Part shown: one piece after another, positions 1 through 8,475 of the stretch | How the letters are laid out: each line of letters opens with the position of its first letter | How positions within the stretch are numbered: position 1 is the stretch's first letter | NCBI RefSeq assembly: GCF_007874125.1 | Contig: NZ_CP040128.1 | Coordinates: forward strand, 1,426,001-1,490,000 | Direction of reading: 5' to 3' | Origin: Noviherbaspirillum sp. UKPF54 | GTDB lineage: Bacteria > Pseudomonadota > Gammaproteobacteria > Burkholderiales > Burkholderiaceae_D | Length of the DNA: 64,000 nucleotides | Notes under the pieces: generated by a model | Told to the model about the DNA's origin: nothing | The model's database searches: none | The model's input: the letters and a program-made list of their open reading frames with translations, nothing else | Made by a program: the position numbers and the translations under genes

Positions 1-2
1 TT

Positions 3-68
3 TACCGCCAGTTCAAGATGTATAACGATCCTTCGCTCAATCCCTACCTGTATGCGCGGAGGGCATGA
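3..68 (+). CDS. C-terminal end of an upstream protein (partial)
   Basis: Only the last 21 codons are inside the window; they end ...NPYLYARRA and stop at 66-68. The stop overlaps the ATG of the next gene by 4 bases (ATGA), which indicates translational coupling. The following genes are glycosyltransferases, so this is probably another surface-polysaccharide gene, but the fragment itself is too short to identify. Confidence 0.5.
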   Translation, partial: YRQFKMYNDPSLNPYLYARRA

Positions 69-913
69 TGGGAACGTCCGCCTGCGCGGTCGACGTGCTG
101 GTCCCGACCTGCAACCGGCCGTACGCGCTGGCCGTGACCCTGGCAGCCTTGCACTCGCAGGACTTTCAGGACTTCCGCGTGATCGTGTCCGATCAGTCGG
201 AACCCGGGAGTGCGTTCGAGCAGCCCGAGGTGAGGGCGCTGCTGCGGATTCTGGAGGCAGGCGGCAGGGCGGTGGTGCCCCTGCGTCATTTGCCGCGCCG
301 CGGGCTGGCTGAACAGCGCGCCTTCCTGCTGTCGCAGGCCGCAGCGCCGTATTGCCTGTTCCTGGATGACGACGTGATGCTGGAGCCGGACACACTGGAT
401 CGCCTGTACCGGACGATCCGCGCGCAACGCTGCGGTTTCGTCGGCAGCGCCCTGCATGGCCTGAGCTTCATCGACGATGTCCGTCCGCACCAGCAGGACA
501 TCGAGTTCTGGGAAGGGAGGGTGGAGCCGGAAGCGGTGTCGCCCGACAGCGCGGCATGGGAGCGGCATCACCTGCACAGCGCGGCCAACCTGTTCCATGT
601 CGAGTGCGGGCTCGGACTGCGGAAGGGCGAAACCCGGCTGTACCGGGTGGCATGGATCGGCGGCTGCGTGCTGTTCGACACCGATAAGCTGCGCGCCGTC
701 GGTGGCTTCGACTTCTGGCCGGCGCTGCCGTGCGAGCACTGCGGCGAGGACGTGCTGGCGCAATTGCGCGTGATGGAGCGCTTCGGCGGCTGCGGCATGA
801 TTCCCTCCGGCGCCTATCACCTCGAATTGCCCACCACCGTTCCGCGCCGGGAAGTCGACGCGCCCAAGGTGCTGCCGGTTTCCGAACGCGAGCGGGCCGG
901 ACGCAATGCCTGA
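65..913 (+). CDS. Family 2 glycosyltransferase
   Basis: A 282-residue cytoplasmic or membrane-associated GT-A fold enzyme that would transfer an activated sugar to a surface glycan; donor and acceptor are unknown. The N-terminus has the GT2 pattern V-L-V-P-T-C-N-R-P (about residues 11-19). An acidic cluster D-D-D lies near 101-103 inside CLFLDDDV and fits the metal/nucleotide-binding DxD. A second acidic motif, GGFDFW, with CGEDVLAQLR after it, fits the acceptor side. It overlaps the gene before it by 4 bases and the next heptosyltransferase-like gene by 8, so the three form one translationally coupled unit. The family is clear; the sugar specificity is not. Confidence 0.85.
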   Translation: MMGTSACAVDVLVPTCNRPYALAVTLAALHSQDFQDFRVIVSDQSEPGSAFEQPEVRALLRILEAGGRAVVPLRHLPRRGLAEQRAFLLSQAAAPYCLFLDDDVMLEPDTLDRLYRTIRAQRCGFVGSALHGLSFIDDVRPHQQDIEFWEGRVEPEAVSPDSAAWERHHLHSAANLFHVECGLGLRKGETRLYRVAWIGGCVLFDTDKLRAVGGFDFWPALPCEHCGEDVLAQLRVMERFGGCGMIPSGAYHLELPTTVPRREVDAPKVLPVSERERAGRNA

Positions 914-1976
914 AGCAGGCGAGGTGCTGCCCGGCGTCAGGACAATCGCGGTCCTGCGGCCGAACGCAGTGGGCGACTTCATCTTCGCCTTGCCGGCGCT
1001 GCATGCCTTGCGCGCGGCGTATCCGAGCGCGAGGATCGTTTACATCGGTAAGCCGTGGCATGCCGAGTTCCTCAGGGACCGGCCCGGCCCGGTCGACGAG
1101 GTTGCGGTGATTCCCCCGTGTCCCGGCGTCGGCGCGCCGCTGCAACAGGCGTGCGACGCGCGGGCGATTGATGACTTCGTGGCCGCGCTGCGCGCCGCCG
1201 ATATCGACCTGGCGTTGCAGCTCTATGGTGGCGGGCGCTATGCCAATCCCTTCATCCGGCGGCTGGGCGCGCGCCTGACCGTCGGGCTGAAGGCGCAGGA
1301 TGCCGAACCGCTGGACCGCTGGATCGCCTATGCGGCCTTGCAGAACAAGCGATTGCTGCTGCTGGAAGCCGCCGCGCTGGCGGGGGCGAGGCGCCTGGAG
1401 CTCGGGCGCGAGCTGGAAGTGACCGAGCGCGACCGGGCGGAGGCGGCGCGTGTGATGAGGCCCGCAACGGGGCAACCGCTGGTGCTGATCCAGCCGGGAT
1501 CGAGCGATGCGCGGCGGCGCTGGCCGGCGCACAGCTTTGCGCGCGTGGCCGACGCACTGGCTGCCGAAGGAGCGGCCGTCGCGGTGCATGGCACGGCGGC
1601 GGAAGCGGGCGTGGTGCGCGACGTCATAGGGCAGATGCGCCGCCCGGCATTCGACCTGAGCGGAAAAATCTCGCTGGCCGGGTTGTGCGGACTGCTGGAG
1701 CGCAGCGCGTTGCTCGTATCCAACGACACCGGCCCGCTGCACCTGGCGCTTGCGATCGGCACGCCGGCGGTCGGTATCTACTGGCTGACCAATCTCCATG
1801 AATCCGGCCCGCTGCTGCAGGACCGGCACCGCGCGGCGCTGGCGGTACGCACGCATTGCCCCGTATGCGGCGAAGAAAACCTGAGGCGGCGCTGTCCGCA
1901 CGACGAAAGCTTCGTGGCGGACGTTCCGGTCGGGGAAGTCACTGAACTGGCGTTGGAGCTGCTGCGGAATCGGTAG
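906..1976 (+). CDS. Family 9 glycosyltransferase (heptosyltransferase-like)
   Basis: A 356-residue GT9-family enzyme related to ADP-heptose:LPS heptosyltransferases, expected on the cytoplasmic face of the inner membrane. The N-terminal Rossmann half starts with IAVLRPNAVGDFIFALPAL, the family's acceptor-side loop. The C-terminal half carries SNDTGPLHLALAIGTP, the conserved nucleotide-sugar pocket with D-T-G-P-x-H. Near the C-terminus there is a Cys cluster (HCPVCGEE followed by RRRCPHDES), also common in this family. The start overlaps the preceding gene by 8 bases. Its 3' end overlaps the converging GT9 gene on the other strand by 38 bases. Confidence 0.85.
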   Translation: MPEAGEVLPGVRTIAVLRPNAVGDFIFALPALHALRAAYPSARIVYIGKPWHAEFLRDRPGPVDEVAVIPPCPGVGAPLQQACDARAIDDFVAALRAADIDLALQLYGGGRYANPFIRRLGARLTVGLKAQDAEPLDRWIAYAALQNKRLLLLEAAALAGARRLELGRELEVTERDRAEAARVMRPATGQPLVLIQPGSSDARRRWPAHSFARVADALAAEGAAVAVHGTAAEAGVVRDVIGQMRRPAFDLSGKISLAGLCGLLERSALLVSNDTGPLHLALAIGTPAVGIYWLTNLHESGPLLQDRHRAALAVRTHCPVCGEENLRRRCPHDESFVADVPVGEVTELALELLRNR

Positions 1977-3015
1977 CGTCGAGCAGGGCGCGTGCCTGCG
2001 CCAGGATGGCTTCGGCGCCTTCCGCGCCGCGCACGCAGCGGTGCAGTTCGCGGTCGATCGGTCCCCAGCGTTCCATGTCCGCGGTACCGAACACGACCAC
2101 GCTCGGCAGTTTCAGGCCCGAGGCGAGATGCGATACGCCGGTATCGTTGCAGACCAGCAGGCGGGCCTTGCTCATCAGCGCCGCCATGGCGCCAAGCGAC
2201 ATCGGCCGGGCGGCGTCGACTGCGGGAGTGCGCATGCAGCCGGCGATCGCGGCCGTCAGGTCGGCTTCGCTGCCGGCGCCGGTCAGCACGACCGGCATGC
2301 CGTATTCGCTTGCGATCGTGTCCGCCACCTGCGCAAATAATTGCGGCGGCCAGCAGCGGCGGCGCATGCGAGCGCCGGGATGGATGCAGATGTAGCGGCC
2401 GGGCTGCAAGCCTGCACCGATGCCAGCGGCGCGCAATTCCTGTTCATCTTCCGGAATAAGCGGGAACTCCAGGTCGGTGTCGTCCGCAGGCGCGCCCAGG
2501 TGTCGGGGCAGGTGCAGCAGGCGCAGCGGCTCGGCGCCTTGTTCCGGGTAGTCGACGAAGAGCGCAGCGCGCTGCGCGCTGTCATCGGCGAGCACGAATC
2601 CGGCATTTTCACGCGCGCCGAATCCGCGCACGATCGCGTTGCTGATCTGGCCGCTGCCATGTAATTGCAGCGCGAGGTCGAAACCGCGCTCGCGCATGTC
2701 GCGATAAAAACCCGGAATGCGTTCTTCCTGCGCCGGCTGTTCAGGCAGGGCAGGATGGCCGGGAAAGGCGACGAAGTCGTCAATGTAGGAGTGAAAGCGC
2801 CGCGCGAACTGGGCCGCCCACGGCAGGCCGATCAGGGTAATGTGCGCCTGCGGGAAGGCGGCGCGCAGCGCGCGCAGCGCAGGCACCGCGCACAGCATGT
2901 CGCCGATCTGCAGCGCGCGGAATACCGCGATTTTTTCGATATGCAGCCGCTGCAGTGGGGGCGCCAGCGACGCCGCGCGGCCGGTCGCCGCGCTGTCCTG
3001 TCCGGGATAGGTCAT
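1939..3015 (-). CDS. Family 9 glycosyltransferase (heptosyltransferase-like)
   Basis: A 358-residue GT9 protein, paralogous to the converging gene at 906-1976 but read from the opposite strand. Family signatures are AVFRALQIGDMLCAVPALRAL near residue 30 and CNDTGVSHLASGLKLPSVVVFG near residue 290. The ATG at 3015 follows a good Shine-Dalgarno sequence (caggagaaag on the minus strand). It has no signal peptide, as expected for a cytoplasmic LPS-core or glycan enzyme. It is monocistronic in this window. The substrate is unknown. Confidence 0.85.
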   Translation of the reverse strand: MTYPGQDSAATGRAASLAPPLQRLHIEKIAVFRALQIGDMLCAVPALRALRAAFPQAHITLIGLPWAAQFARRFHSYIDDFVAFPGHPALPEQPAQEERIPGFYRDMRERGFDLALQLHGSGQISNAIVRGFGARENAGFVLADDSAQRAALFVDYPEQGAEPLRLLHLPRHLGAPADDTDLEFPLIPEDEQELRAAGIGAGLQPGRYICIHPGARMRRRCWPPQLFAQVADTIASEYGMPVVLTGAGSEADLTAAIAGCMRTPAVDAARPMSLGAMAALMSKARLLVCNDTGVSHLASGLKLPSVVVFGTADMERWGPIDRELHRCVRGAEGAEAILAQARALLDATDSAAAPTPVQ

Positions 3016-3195
3016 CGATGCTTTCTCCTGTGTTGTTCTTGATCGGGGCAGCGCCCGGTGGGCGATGTCGAAGTTTTGACGAGTGCCAACGGCAGTGGTT
3101 CAACCGGACAATCTTGCTTACGCACGCAGGACGGAACTATCGAAAACCGCATCTGACAAACCTCATTTGACGATGTGGAAAGGAAAGGGCTCATC

Positions 3196-3522
3196 ATGCA
3201 GATCGAACAGGTCAAGGACCGTTTTTCCCAGGTAGAGCAATGCATTCACAATGCCGCGCAGACATGCGAGCAGAGCGGCGATGCCCCTGACCAATTGCGC
3301 AACTGTCTTGCCGAACTGGAGCATGAGTCCCATCACACCCGGGAACTGGTGGAACAAACCCAGGACGATGGGGAAATCAAGCAGTGCGTCGACAAGATGG
3401 CGAAAATCGGCGATCGCGCGCTGCAGGTATTCGGGGGCGGCAACTATGTCGACGACCAGTTGCAGGTCGCGGTGCGCCAGGCGCGCAAGGCGATTTCGGC
3501 GCTGAAACAAACGCTGCACTGA
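3196..3522 (+). CDS. Small helical protein of unknown function
   Basis: 108 residues starting MQIEQVKDRFSQ. I chose the ATG at 3196 because an AAGGAAAGG ribosome site lies just upstream; an in-frame ATG 21 bases earlier lacks one. The protein is hydrophilic and predominantly helical, with heptad-like spacing of hydrophobic residues and three Cys. It has no signal peptide and no recognisable catalytic motif. It is followed after 22 bases by another small gene, so the two may be cotranscribed. I do not recognise the family. Confidence 0.6.
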   Translation: MQIEQVKDRFSQVEQCIHNAAQTCEQSGDAPDQLRNCLAELEHESHHTRELVEQTQDDGEIKQCVDKMAKIGDRALQVFGGGNYVDDQLQVAVRQARKAISALKQTLH

Positions 3523-3544
3523 GGCGACAACAGCAGGAGTTCTT

Positions 3545-3763
3545 ATGAATAGCCAGCACAAATCCTCGCAGCAAGGTAGACAGGCGCCCGGGCCGGCGGG
3601 CGGCCCGTCAGCTCCGACCCAAGGCATGCCCGGCCCCGGCGACGCGGGCTTCGCGGGCGGCAATCAGCAGGCAGGTAGTTCGCACCAGCCGCAGCGCATC
3701 AGCCAGCAGCAGGCGCAGAAAATCCCATCCGACCCGGATCCAGACGATCCGGTATCGCCGTAG
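3545..3763 (+). CDS. Small Gln/Pro/Gly-rich protein of unknown function
   Basis: 72 residues, of low complexity and rich in Gln, Pro, Gly and Ser, ending in a DPDPDDP tail. It is preceded by AGCAGGAGTTCTT, a usable ribosome site. It is likely disordered, with no signal peptide or transmembrane segment. The spacing from the preceding small gene suggests cotranscription. The coding call rests on the ribosome site and context only. Confidence 0.45.
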   Translation: MNSQHKSSQQGRQAPGPAGGPSAPTQGMPGPGDAGFAGGNQQAGSSHQPQRISQQQAQKIPSDPDPDDPVSP

Positions 3764-3787
3764 CGGCGCGACCGTGCCCATCGCTGC

Positions 3788-4060
3788 TCATGCAGCGATG
3801 GCGTATCGTTCCGCAGAACAGGAAGTTTCGGTCGGCTGCGGCGTTTCCGGCAATCCCGGGTCCGGCGTGATGTCCGGCTCCGATGGCCAGGAAGGCACGC
3901 CCGGTTCTTCCGGCACCTGCGGGATTTCCGGCTCTGGCCGCTGGGCCGGCTCGATGTCAGGGGATGGATGCGGCGTGACCGGAATTTCCGGTGGCGGACG
4001 CGGTGGCGTGTGGCTGGTCGGATGGATATTCATGGCAGTAGTCGTGGCAGCAATCCGCAT
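3788..4060 (-). CDS. Proline-rich small protein of unknown function
   Basis: 90 residues dominated by Pro-Glu-Ile-Pro-like repeats (PPPEIP, PEPEIPQVPEEPG, PDPGLPETPQP), so probably an extended or disordered polypeptide. It lies 18 bases downstream of the slipin gene on the same strand and may be a third member of that operon. The start is uncertain: ATG at 4060 or ATG at 4033, neither with a convincing ribosome site. No function can be assigned. Confidence 0.35.
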   Translation of the reverse strand: MRIAATTTAMNIHPTSHTPPRPPPEIPVTPHPSPDIEPAQRPEPEIPQVPEEPGVPSWPSEPDITPDPGLPETPQPTETSCSAERYAIAA

Positions 4061-4078
4061 GCGGGGCGGTTCGGAAAT

Positions 4079-4849
4079 TTACTTGGGTGAAGTCCTGTCA
4101 TTCTTCAGGTCCGCCAGGTTGGATAAAAGTTCCAGCGGCAGCGGAAAAACGATGGTGGACGACTTGTCGCCGGCGATCGTGGACAGCGTCTGCATGTAGC
4201 GCAACTGCATCGCGCCGGGCTGCTGCGCCAACACATGGGCCGCCTGCTGCAGCTTTTCCGAAGCCTGCAGTTCCCCCTCGGCGTGGATCACCTTGGCGCG
4301 CCGCTCGCGTTCAGCCTCAGCCTGCCGCGCGATGGCGCGCACCATCGATTCGTTCAGGTCGACGTGCTTGATTTCGACATTGGCGACCTTGATGCCCCAG
4401 GCGTCAGTGGCCGAGTCGAGCACCTGCTGGATGTCGAGGTTCAGGCGCTCGCGTTCGGCCAGCATGTCGTCCAGCTCGTGCTTGCCGAGCACGGCGCGCA
4501 AGGTCGTCTGCGCCAGCTGGCTGGTGGCCTCGAAGAAGTTCTCAACCTGGATGATCGCCTTTTCCGGATCGACCACGCGGAAGTAGACGACGGCATTGAC
4601 CTTCACCGATACGTTGTCGCGCGAGATCACGTCCTGGGTTGGCACGTCCAGCACCACGGTGCGCAGGTCCACCCGCACCATCTGCTGGATGGCCGGGATG
4701 ACGATCACCAGCCCAGGTCCCTTGACGCTCCAGAAGCGCCCTAGCTGGAACAGCACGCCGCGCTCGTACTCGCGCAGGATGCGGATCGATGCGACCAGAA
4801 ACACGATGACCAGCACCAGGATCGTGCTGAAGCCGAATCCGAATATCAT
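4079..4849 (-). CDS. Slipin (stomatin/prohibitin SPFH family membrane protein)
   Basis: A 256-residue SPFH-domain protein. A single N-terminal membrane anchor (about residues 8-24) is followed by [14 protein letters not shown], the typical start of the stomatin domain. An Ala/Glu/Arg-rich helix (about 165-200, [18 protein letters not shown]) then drives oligomerisation. Such proteins form ring-like membrane scaffolds. The start overlaps the stop of the NfeD-type protease gene by 4 bases. This is the conserved nfeD-slipin operon arrangement, in which the protease cleaves the slipin C-terminus. The C-terminal hydrophobic stretch ([16 protein letters not shown]) resembles the known cleavage region of this family. 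Confidence 0.9.
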   Translation of the reverse strand: MIFGFGFSTILVLVIVFLVASIRILREYERGVLFQLGRFWSVKGPGLVIVIPAIQQMVRVDLRTVVLDVPTQDVISRDNVSVKVNAVVYFRVVDPEKAIIQVENFFEATSQLAQTTLRAVLGKHELDDMLAERERLNLDIQQVLDSATDAWGIKVANVEIKHVDLNESMVRAIARQAEAERERRAKVIHAEGELQASEKLQQAAHVLAQQPGAMQLRYMQTLSTIAGDKSSTIVFPLPLELLSNLADLKNDRTSPK

Positions 4850-6231
4850 TGCCGTCCTCCTTGAAATTCGCCGCGCGACGCGACACGCAGCACCAGACCG
4901 TCACGCGCCGCCACGCGTACCGTTTGCCCGCGCCGCAAGGTTTCCGGGCAGGTGACGCGCCAGAGTTCGCCGCCGACGCGTGCCCACCCACCGCCGGGCG
5001 CGACGGCGACGACTTCGCCTTCGGCGCCGATCAATGTCGCCGCGCCGCTTACCACCGCGCGCCGGCGGGTTTTCAGGGCCACGCCTGCCAGCGCGGCGAT
5101 CAGCGCGGCGCTCATTACCGCAACGGCCGCGATCAGGGCGAGCGGGATGCCGAATCCCGGCACGTCGGTGTCGATCAGGATCAGGGCGCCGACGATGAAG
5201 GCCGCAACGCCGCCGATACCGAGCGAGCCGAAGGTGGGCAGGAAGGCTTCCGCGACCATGAAGCCGATGCCGAGCAGGATCAGCGCCAGGCCCGCATAAT
5301 TCACCGGTAACAGCTGCAGCCCGTACAACGCCACCAACAGGCAGATTGCGCCAAGCACCCCGGGCACGCCGATGCCCGGGTTCATGAACTCGAAAATCAA
5401 TCCATAGATGCCGATCGTCATCAGGACCAGCGCAAGGCTGGGATCGGTGATCGCCGCCAGCAGCCTGACGCGCCAGTCGGGGAGATAGTCGATGAGCGGT
5501 GCCTGCGCCGTGTCGAGCGTGACGGTTCGGTCCGGCAGGGCGAACTTGCGTCCATGCGCCTGGCGCATCAGATCGCGCGGGTCGGTTGCCACATAATCGA
5601 CCACATGCAGGCGCAGTGCATCCTGCGCCGACAGGCTGACCGCTTCGCGCACCGCCTGCTCCGCCCATTCCATGTTGCGCCCGCGCAGTTGTGCCAGGCC
5701 GCGGATATAGGCTGCGGCATCGTTGACTTGCTTGCGCGTCATGGCCTGAGCCGGCGGCTTGTCCGCTTTCTTGTCAGGCCCGGATGGCGCAGGTCCGCCT
5801 TGCGGCTCTTCCGGCTCCGGGCCGCCGCCGAGCCGGACTGGCGTGGCGGCGCCGAGGTTGGTGCCGGGCGCCATGGCGGCGATATGGCTGGCGTACAGGA
5901 TATAGGTTCCGGCGCTGGCGGCGCGCGCGCCGCTCGGGGCGACATAGGTGGCTACCGGCACGGGCGAGCCCAGGATCGCCTTGATGATGGTCCGCATCGA
6001 GGTATCGAGCCCGCCGGGCGTGTCGATCCTGAGGATCACGAGCTGGGCGCCGTCGCGCGCGGCATGGGCCAGCCCGCGGCTGATGTAGTCGGCGGCAGCC
6101 GGCCCGATCGCGCCTTCCGACGTCAGCGCCGCCACCGGCGCCACGACAGGCGCAGCGGGGGCCGACGCCGCCGGCCAACACGCAGACAGCAGCGTCGCGA
6201 ACACGCCATGAAGGAGGAAGAAGCGGATCAT
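4846..6231 (-). CDS. NfeD-family membrane serine protease (ClpP-like domain)
   Basis: A 461-residue NfeD1b-type protein. It starts with a signal or anchor sequence (residues 1-25), followed by a ClpP-class protease domain. [13 protein letters not shown] lies near residue 70 and the nucleophile region is [10 protein letters not shown] near 105; the catalytic Lys is probably in [16 protein letters not shown]. After this come about four to five transmembrane segments (about 255-385) and a C-terminal OB-fold NfeD domain (about 395-455). It partners the slipin downstream with a 4-base overlap. A short acidic/proline insert rich in [12 protein letters not shown] (about 135-160) is probably disordered. 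It acts in the inner membrane with its protease domain outside. Confidence 0.9.
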   Translation of the reverse strand: MIRFFLLHGVFATLLSACWPAASAPAAPVVAPVAALTSEGAIGPAAADYISRGLAHAARDGAQLVILRIDTPGGLDTSMRTIIKAILGSPVPVATYVAPSGARAASAGTYILYASHIAAMAPGTNLGAATPVRLGGGPEPEEPQGGPAPSGPDKKADKPPAQAMTRKQVNDAAAYIRGLAQLRGRNMEWAEQAVREAVSLSAQDALRLHVVDYVATDPRDLMRQAHGRKFALPDRTVTLDTAQAPLIDYLPDWRVRLLAAITDPSLALVLMTIGIYGLIFEFMNPGIGVPGVLGAICLLVALYGLQLLPVNYAGLALILLGIGFMVAEAFLPTFGSLGIGGVAAFIVGALILIDTDVPGFGIPLALIAAVAVMSAALIAALAGVALKTRRRAVVSGAATLIGAEGEVVAVAPGGGWARVGGELWRVTCPETLRRGQTVRVAARDGLVLRVASRGEFQGGRQ

Positions 6232-6314
6232 CTGTATGCGCCTTTCCGATGCGTGAACACATTGTCATCGTCCGGAAGCGTGCACTGTTGCGACATATCA
6301 GATATGGAACCCGG

Positions 6315-6330
6315 CGGCACGGAAAATGCT
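6315..6330 (+). promoter_or_regulatory. Weak sigma-54 (-24/-12) promoter candidate
   Basis: CGGCACGGAAAATGCT keeps the invariant GG and GC with the correct 10-base spacing but differs from TGGYRC-N5-TTGCW at two positions. It lies 42 bases ahead of the small gene at 6372. It is listed because the window has many better matches; on its own it would not be convincing. Confidence 0.3.
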
Positions 6331-6371
6331 GCTTGAACGTCTGTTGCAACGGATTGAACAGGAGGAATGCC

Positions 6372-6722
6372 ATGCCAGCGGGAGCCAGCCCGAAGCGGGA
6401 GGGAGAATTCAAGGAACTGGAACAGCGTTTCAAAAAGGAAGGACGCTATCGGGGGCGGGAGGAAGAAGTCGCCGCCCGCATTGTCAACAAGCAGCGCTCG
6501 CAGTATGGAGAAACGCGGGCCGAACGGGAGAAGGACAGGCAGGGAAGATCGCCCGACCGCGGCTTGCCGCTGGAGGATTACCAGACACTGACGATCGGCC
6601 AGGTCGAAGCCCGGCTGGACGGCTTGTCGAACGCCGAAATCAGGAAGATCCGCGCCTACGAGGTGAAGCACAAGAACCGGAAGACGCTGCTGCAAAAGCT
6701 GGATCGGCGCCTGGTGCACTAG
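6372..6722 (+). CDS. Small basic protein resembling proteins annotated as plasmid stabilization
   Basis: 116 residues starting MPAGASPKREGEF, with a strong AGGAGGAA ribosome site at 6360-6367. It is very basic and hydrophilic. The N-terminal half (KELEQRFKKEGRYRGREEE, then AARIVNKQR) resembles a family of short proteins often annotated as plasmid-stabilization or hypothetical. The C-terminal half (YQTLTIGQVEARLDGLS then IRKIRAYEVKHKNRKTLL) looks like a small helix-extended-loop-helix, possibly nucleic-acid binding. There is no signal peptide. The function is unknown, and the family name should not be read as a plasmid origin. Confidence 0.55.
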   Translation: MPAGASPKREGEFKELEQRFKKEGRYRGREEEVAARIVNKQRSQYGETRAEREKDRQGRSPDRGLPLEDYQTLTIGQVEARLDGLSNAEIRKIRAYEVKHKNRKTLLQKLDRRLVH

Positions 6723-6777
6723 TGCATTAGCCGGACCGGACTCCCCCGGCGGAACGGGGAAATCCGGTGCGATGGCC

Positions 6778-7224
6778 TTAATGCAGCTTGTGGCCGCTGC
6801 TGGAATGTTGCGTCGACTGCTCCGAGATGCCATGCAGCGCCTGTGCTGCCGACTGCGCCTGGTCGCTCGAGGCGATGTCGCCGAGCGACACGATACCGGT
6901 CAGGCGCTTGTTCTTGTCGAGGACGGGCAGGCGCCGGATCTGCAGGTCGCTCATGTTGCGCGCGACGTCATCCACATCGTCTTCCTCAAGACAATATTTC
7001 ACATCCGAGCTCATGACATCCCGGATCCGGGTATCGCCGGTTTTGCCTTGGGCCAGCGCGCGCACGACGATGTCTCGATCGGTAATCATGCCCACCAGCC
7101 GGTCGTTCTCGCCCACCGGCAGCACGCCGCAATCGCAATCGGCCATCATTTTTGCCGCCTCGACAATACTCTCGTCGGGGTTGGCAATGCGCACGTCGCG
7201 TGTCATCGCTTCAGCTACTCGCAT
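6778..7224 (-). CDS. Two-CBS-domain protein
   Basis: 148 residues forming a tandem CBS (Bateman) module that binds adenosyl ligands. The first CBS has VLPVGENDRLVGMITDRDIVVRAL and the second has RLPVLDKNKRLTGIVSLGDIA. I chose the ATG at 7224 because AAAGGAG lies 8 bases upstream; longer frames have none. The C-terminus is a His/Ser/Gln-rich tail ending in HSSSGHKLH. It lies divergent from a universal stress gene and behind a full sigma-54 promoter match at 7281-7296. It is likely a soluble energy or stress sensor; its partner is unknown. Confidence 0.85.
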   Translation of the reverse strand: MRVAEAMTRDVRIANPDESIVEAAKMMADCDCGVLPVGENDRLVGMITDRDIVVRALAQGKTGDTRIRDVMSSDVKYCLEEDDVDDVARNMSDLQIRRLPVLDKNKRLTGIVSLGDIASSDQAQSAAQALHGISEQSTQHSSSGHKLH

Positions 7225-7280
7225 GATGATTCTCCTTTCGTTTGGATAGAGGTTGTTCGGACTGGCGAACCCGCAGGAGC

Positions 7281-7296
7281 AGCAATCGGCGTGCCA
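7281..7296 (-). promoter_or_regulatory. Sigma-54 (-24/-12) promoter for the CBS-domain gene
   Basis: Read on the minus strand, the site is TGGCACGCCGATTGCT, a full match to TGGYRC-N5-TTGCW. The GC element is followed about 12 bases later by the expected start of transcription near 7269-7270, giving a leader of about 45 bases before the ATG at 7224. Confidence 0.75.
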
Positions 7297-7413
7297 AACT
7301 CCTTGGCAGCCGGGAGAGGGACCACGCCCGCGCCGGGCAACGCGGTAAGAGTTACCGCCGATTGTAAAGAGCACTCCCGCGCGCGGTCATCGCGCCCGGC
7401 ATGGCGGCATGGA

Positions 7414-7427
7414 TTGACTCATCTCAA
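7414..7427 (+). promoter_or_regulatory. FNR/ANR-like half-conserved box
   Basis: TTGACTCATCTCAA resembles the FNR box TTGATNNNNATCAA with two differences. It lies 62 bases ahead of the universal stress gene. Universal stress and CBS proteins are often FNR/ANR targets in proteobacteria, so the site is plausible but weak. Confidence 0.35.
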
Positions 7428-7489
7428 AGCCTGTGCGGTGATCGCGCCTAATCTGAATCGCCTGTCATGCGAAACGATTCGGGCGCATC

Positions 7490-7954
7490 ATGTACAAGCA
7501 CATTCTTTTGCCGACCGACGGTTCCGAGCTGTCGGAACAGGCTGTCGCCAGCGGCGTGCTCCTTGCAAAGAATATCGGCGCGACCGTGATCGGCGTCTAT
7601 GTCGTCACCGTGCCGCGCCAGAACCAGCTGGAAGCATGGCTGCACCACGATCCGCATTACGCCGAACGCAGGGCGGCGCTGTTCGAAAAATTTGCGGATG
7701 AATACCTGTCTTTCGTGTCCAACAGTGCGCTGGCCGAAGAAGTGCCGTGCACCTGCAAGCTGGTGCGGGCGCCGGAACCCTACCTGGGCATCGTCGACAC
7801 CGCCGAACGCAGCGGCTGCGACCTCATCATCATGGCTTCGCACGGCTGGAAGGGCGATGCGGCGCAATTGCTGGGAAGCGAAACGATCAGGGTGCTGGTG
7901 CACAGCAAGGTGCCGGTCCTGGTGCACAAGCCGGCTGCGGACGGCAGAACGTAA
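7490..7954 (+). CDS. Universal stress protein (UspA family)
   Basis: 154 residues, about the usual single-domain Usp length. The N-terminus MYKHILLPTDGSELSEQAV is the canonical first strand and loop. The C-terminal nucleotide-binding signature is GSETIRVLVHSKVPVLVHK, preceded by IIMASHGWKGD. It probably binds ATP and forms a cytoplasmic dimer. It is transcribed with the CBS-domain gene that follows after 22 bases and may answer to the FNR-like site at 7414-7427. Confidence 0.9.
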   Translation: MYKHILLPTDGSELSEQAVASGVLLAKNIGATVIGVYVVTVPRQNQLEAWLHHDPHYAERRAALFEKFADEYLSFVSNSALAEEVPCTCKLVRAPEPYLGIVDTAERSGCDLIIMASHGWKGDAAQLLGSETIRVLVHSKVPVLVHKPAADGRT

Positions 7955-7976
7955 GATGGTTCCGAGGAGAGTTGCC

Positions 7977-8426
7977 ATGCCAATCATGGAATGCTGCAAC
8001 ATCGGCGTCGTCTGCTGTGACGCCGATGCCTCCATCCCTCAGGTGGCGGAACTGATGCGCAAGCATCATGTCGGCGACGTCGTCGTCGTAGAGTTTCAGG
8101 ATGACAAGCGGATTCCGGTCGGGATCGTCACCGACCGCGACATCGTGATCGAAACGGTTGCGCTGCAGGTTGATACGGAAGTATTTACTGCGGGCGACCT
8201 GATGAGTTCTCCGGTGGTGTCGGTGCAGAAGGACGACGGTTTCGTCGAAACCCTGCGCCTGATGCGCAACAACAAGATCCGCCGCCTGCCGGTGGTAACC
8301 GCCGATGGCGCGTTGTATGGCATCGTCACCGCCGATGACATCGTCCGGCTGCTGGCGGTCGAACTGTCGATGATGACGGCTGCCATCACGGAGCAACCGA
8401 TACGCGAGGGCCGGCTCAGAAGGTGA
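7977..8426 (+). CDS. Two-CBS-domain protein
   Basis: 149 residues. The ATG at 7977 was chosen for the GAGGAGA ribosome site at 7963-7969. The N-terminus carries a vicinal-type Cys cluster (MECCNIGVVCCDAD), which is unusual for a plain CBS protein and could bind metal or sense redox. It is followed by two CBS repeats (IPVGIVTDRDIVIETVA and IRRLPVVTADGALYGIVTADDIVRLL). It lies 22 bases behind the universal stress gene, so they are probably cotranscribed. It is likely an adenosyl-ligand sensor. Confidence 0.8.
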   Translation: MPIMECCNIGVVCCDADASIPQVAELMRKHHVGDVVVVEFQDDKRIPVGIVTDRDIVIETVALQVDTEVFTAGDLMSSPVVSVQKDDGFVETLRLMRNNKIRRLPVVTADGALYGIVTADDIVRLLAVELSMMTAAITEQPIREGRLRR

Positions 8427-8475
8427 GGCGCTTGGCCGGCGAGCGCATGGAAAGCCGGCGATCAGGCGGGCGGCA

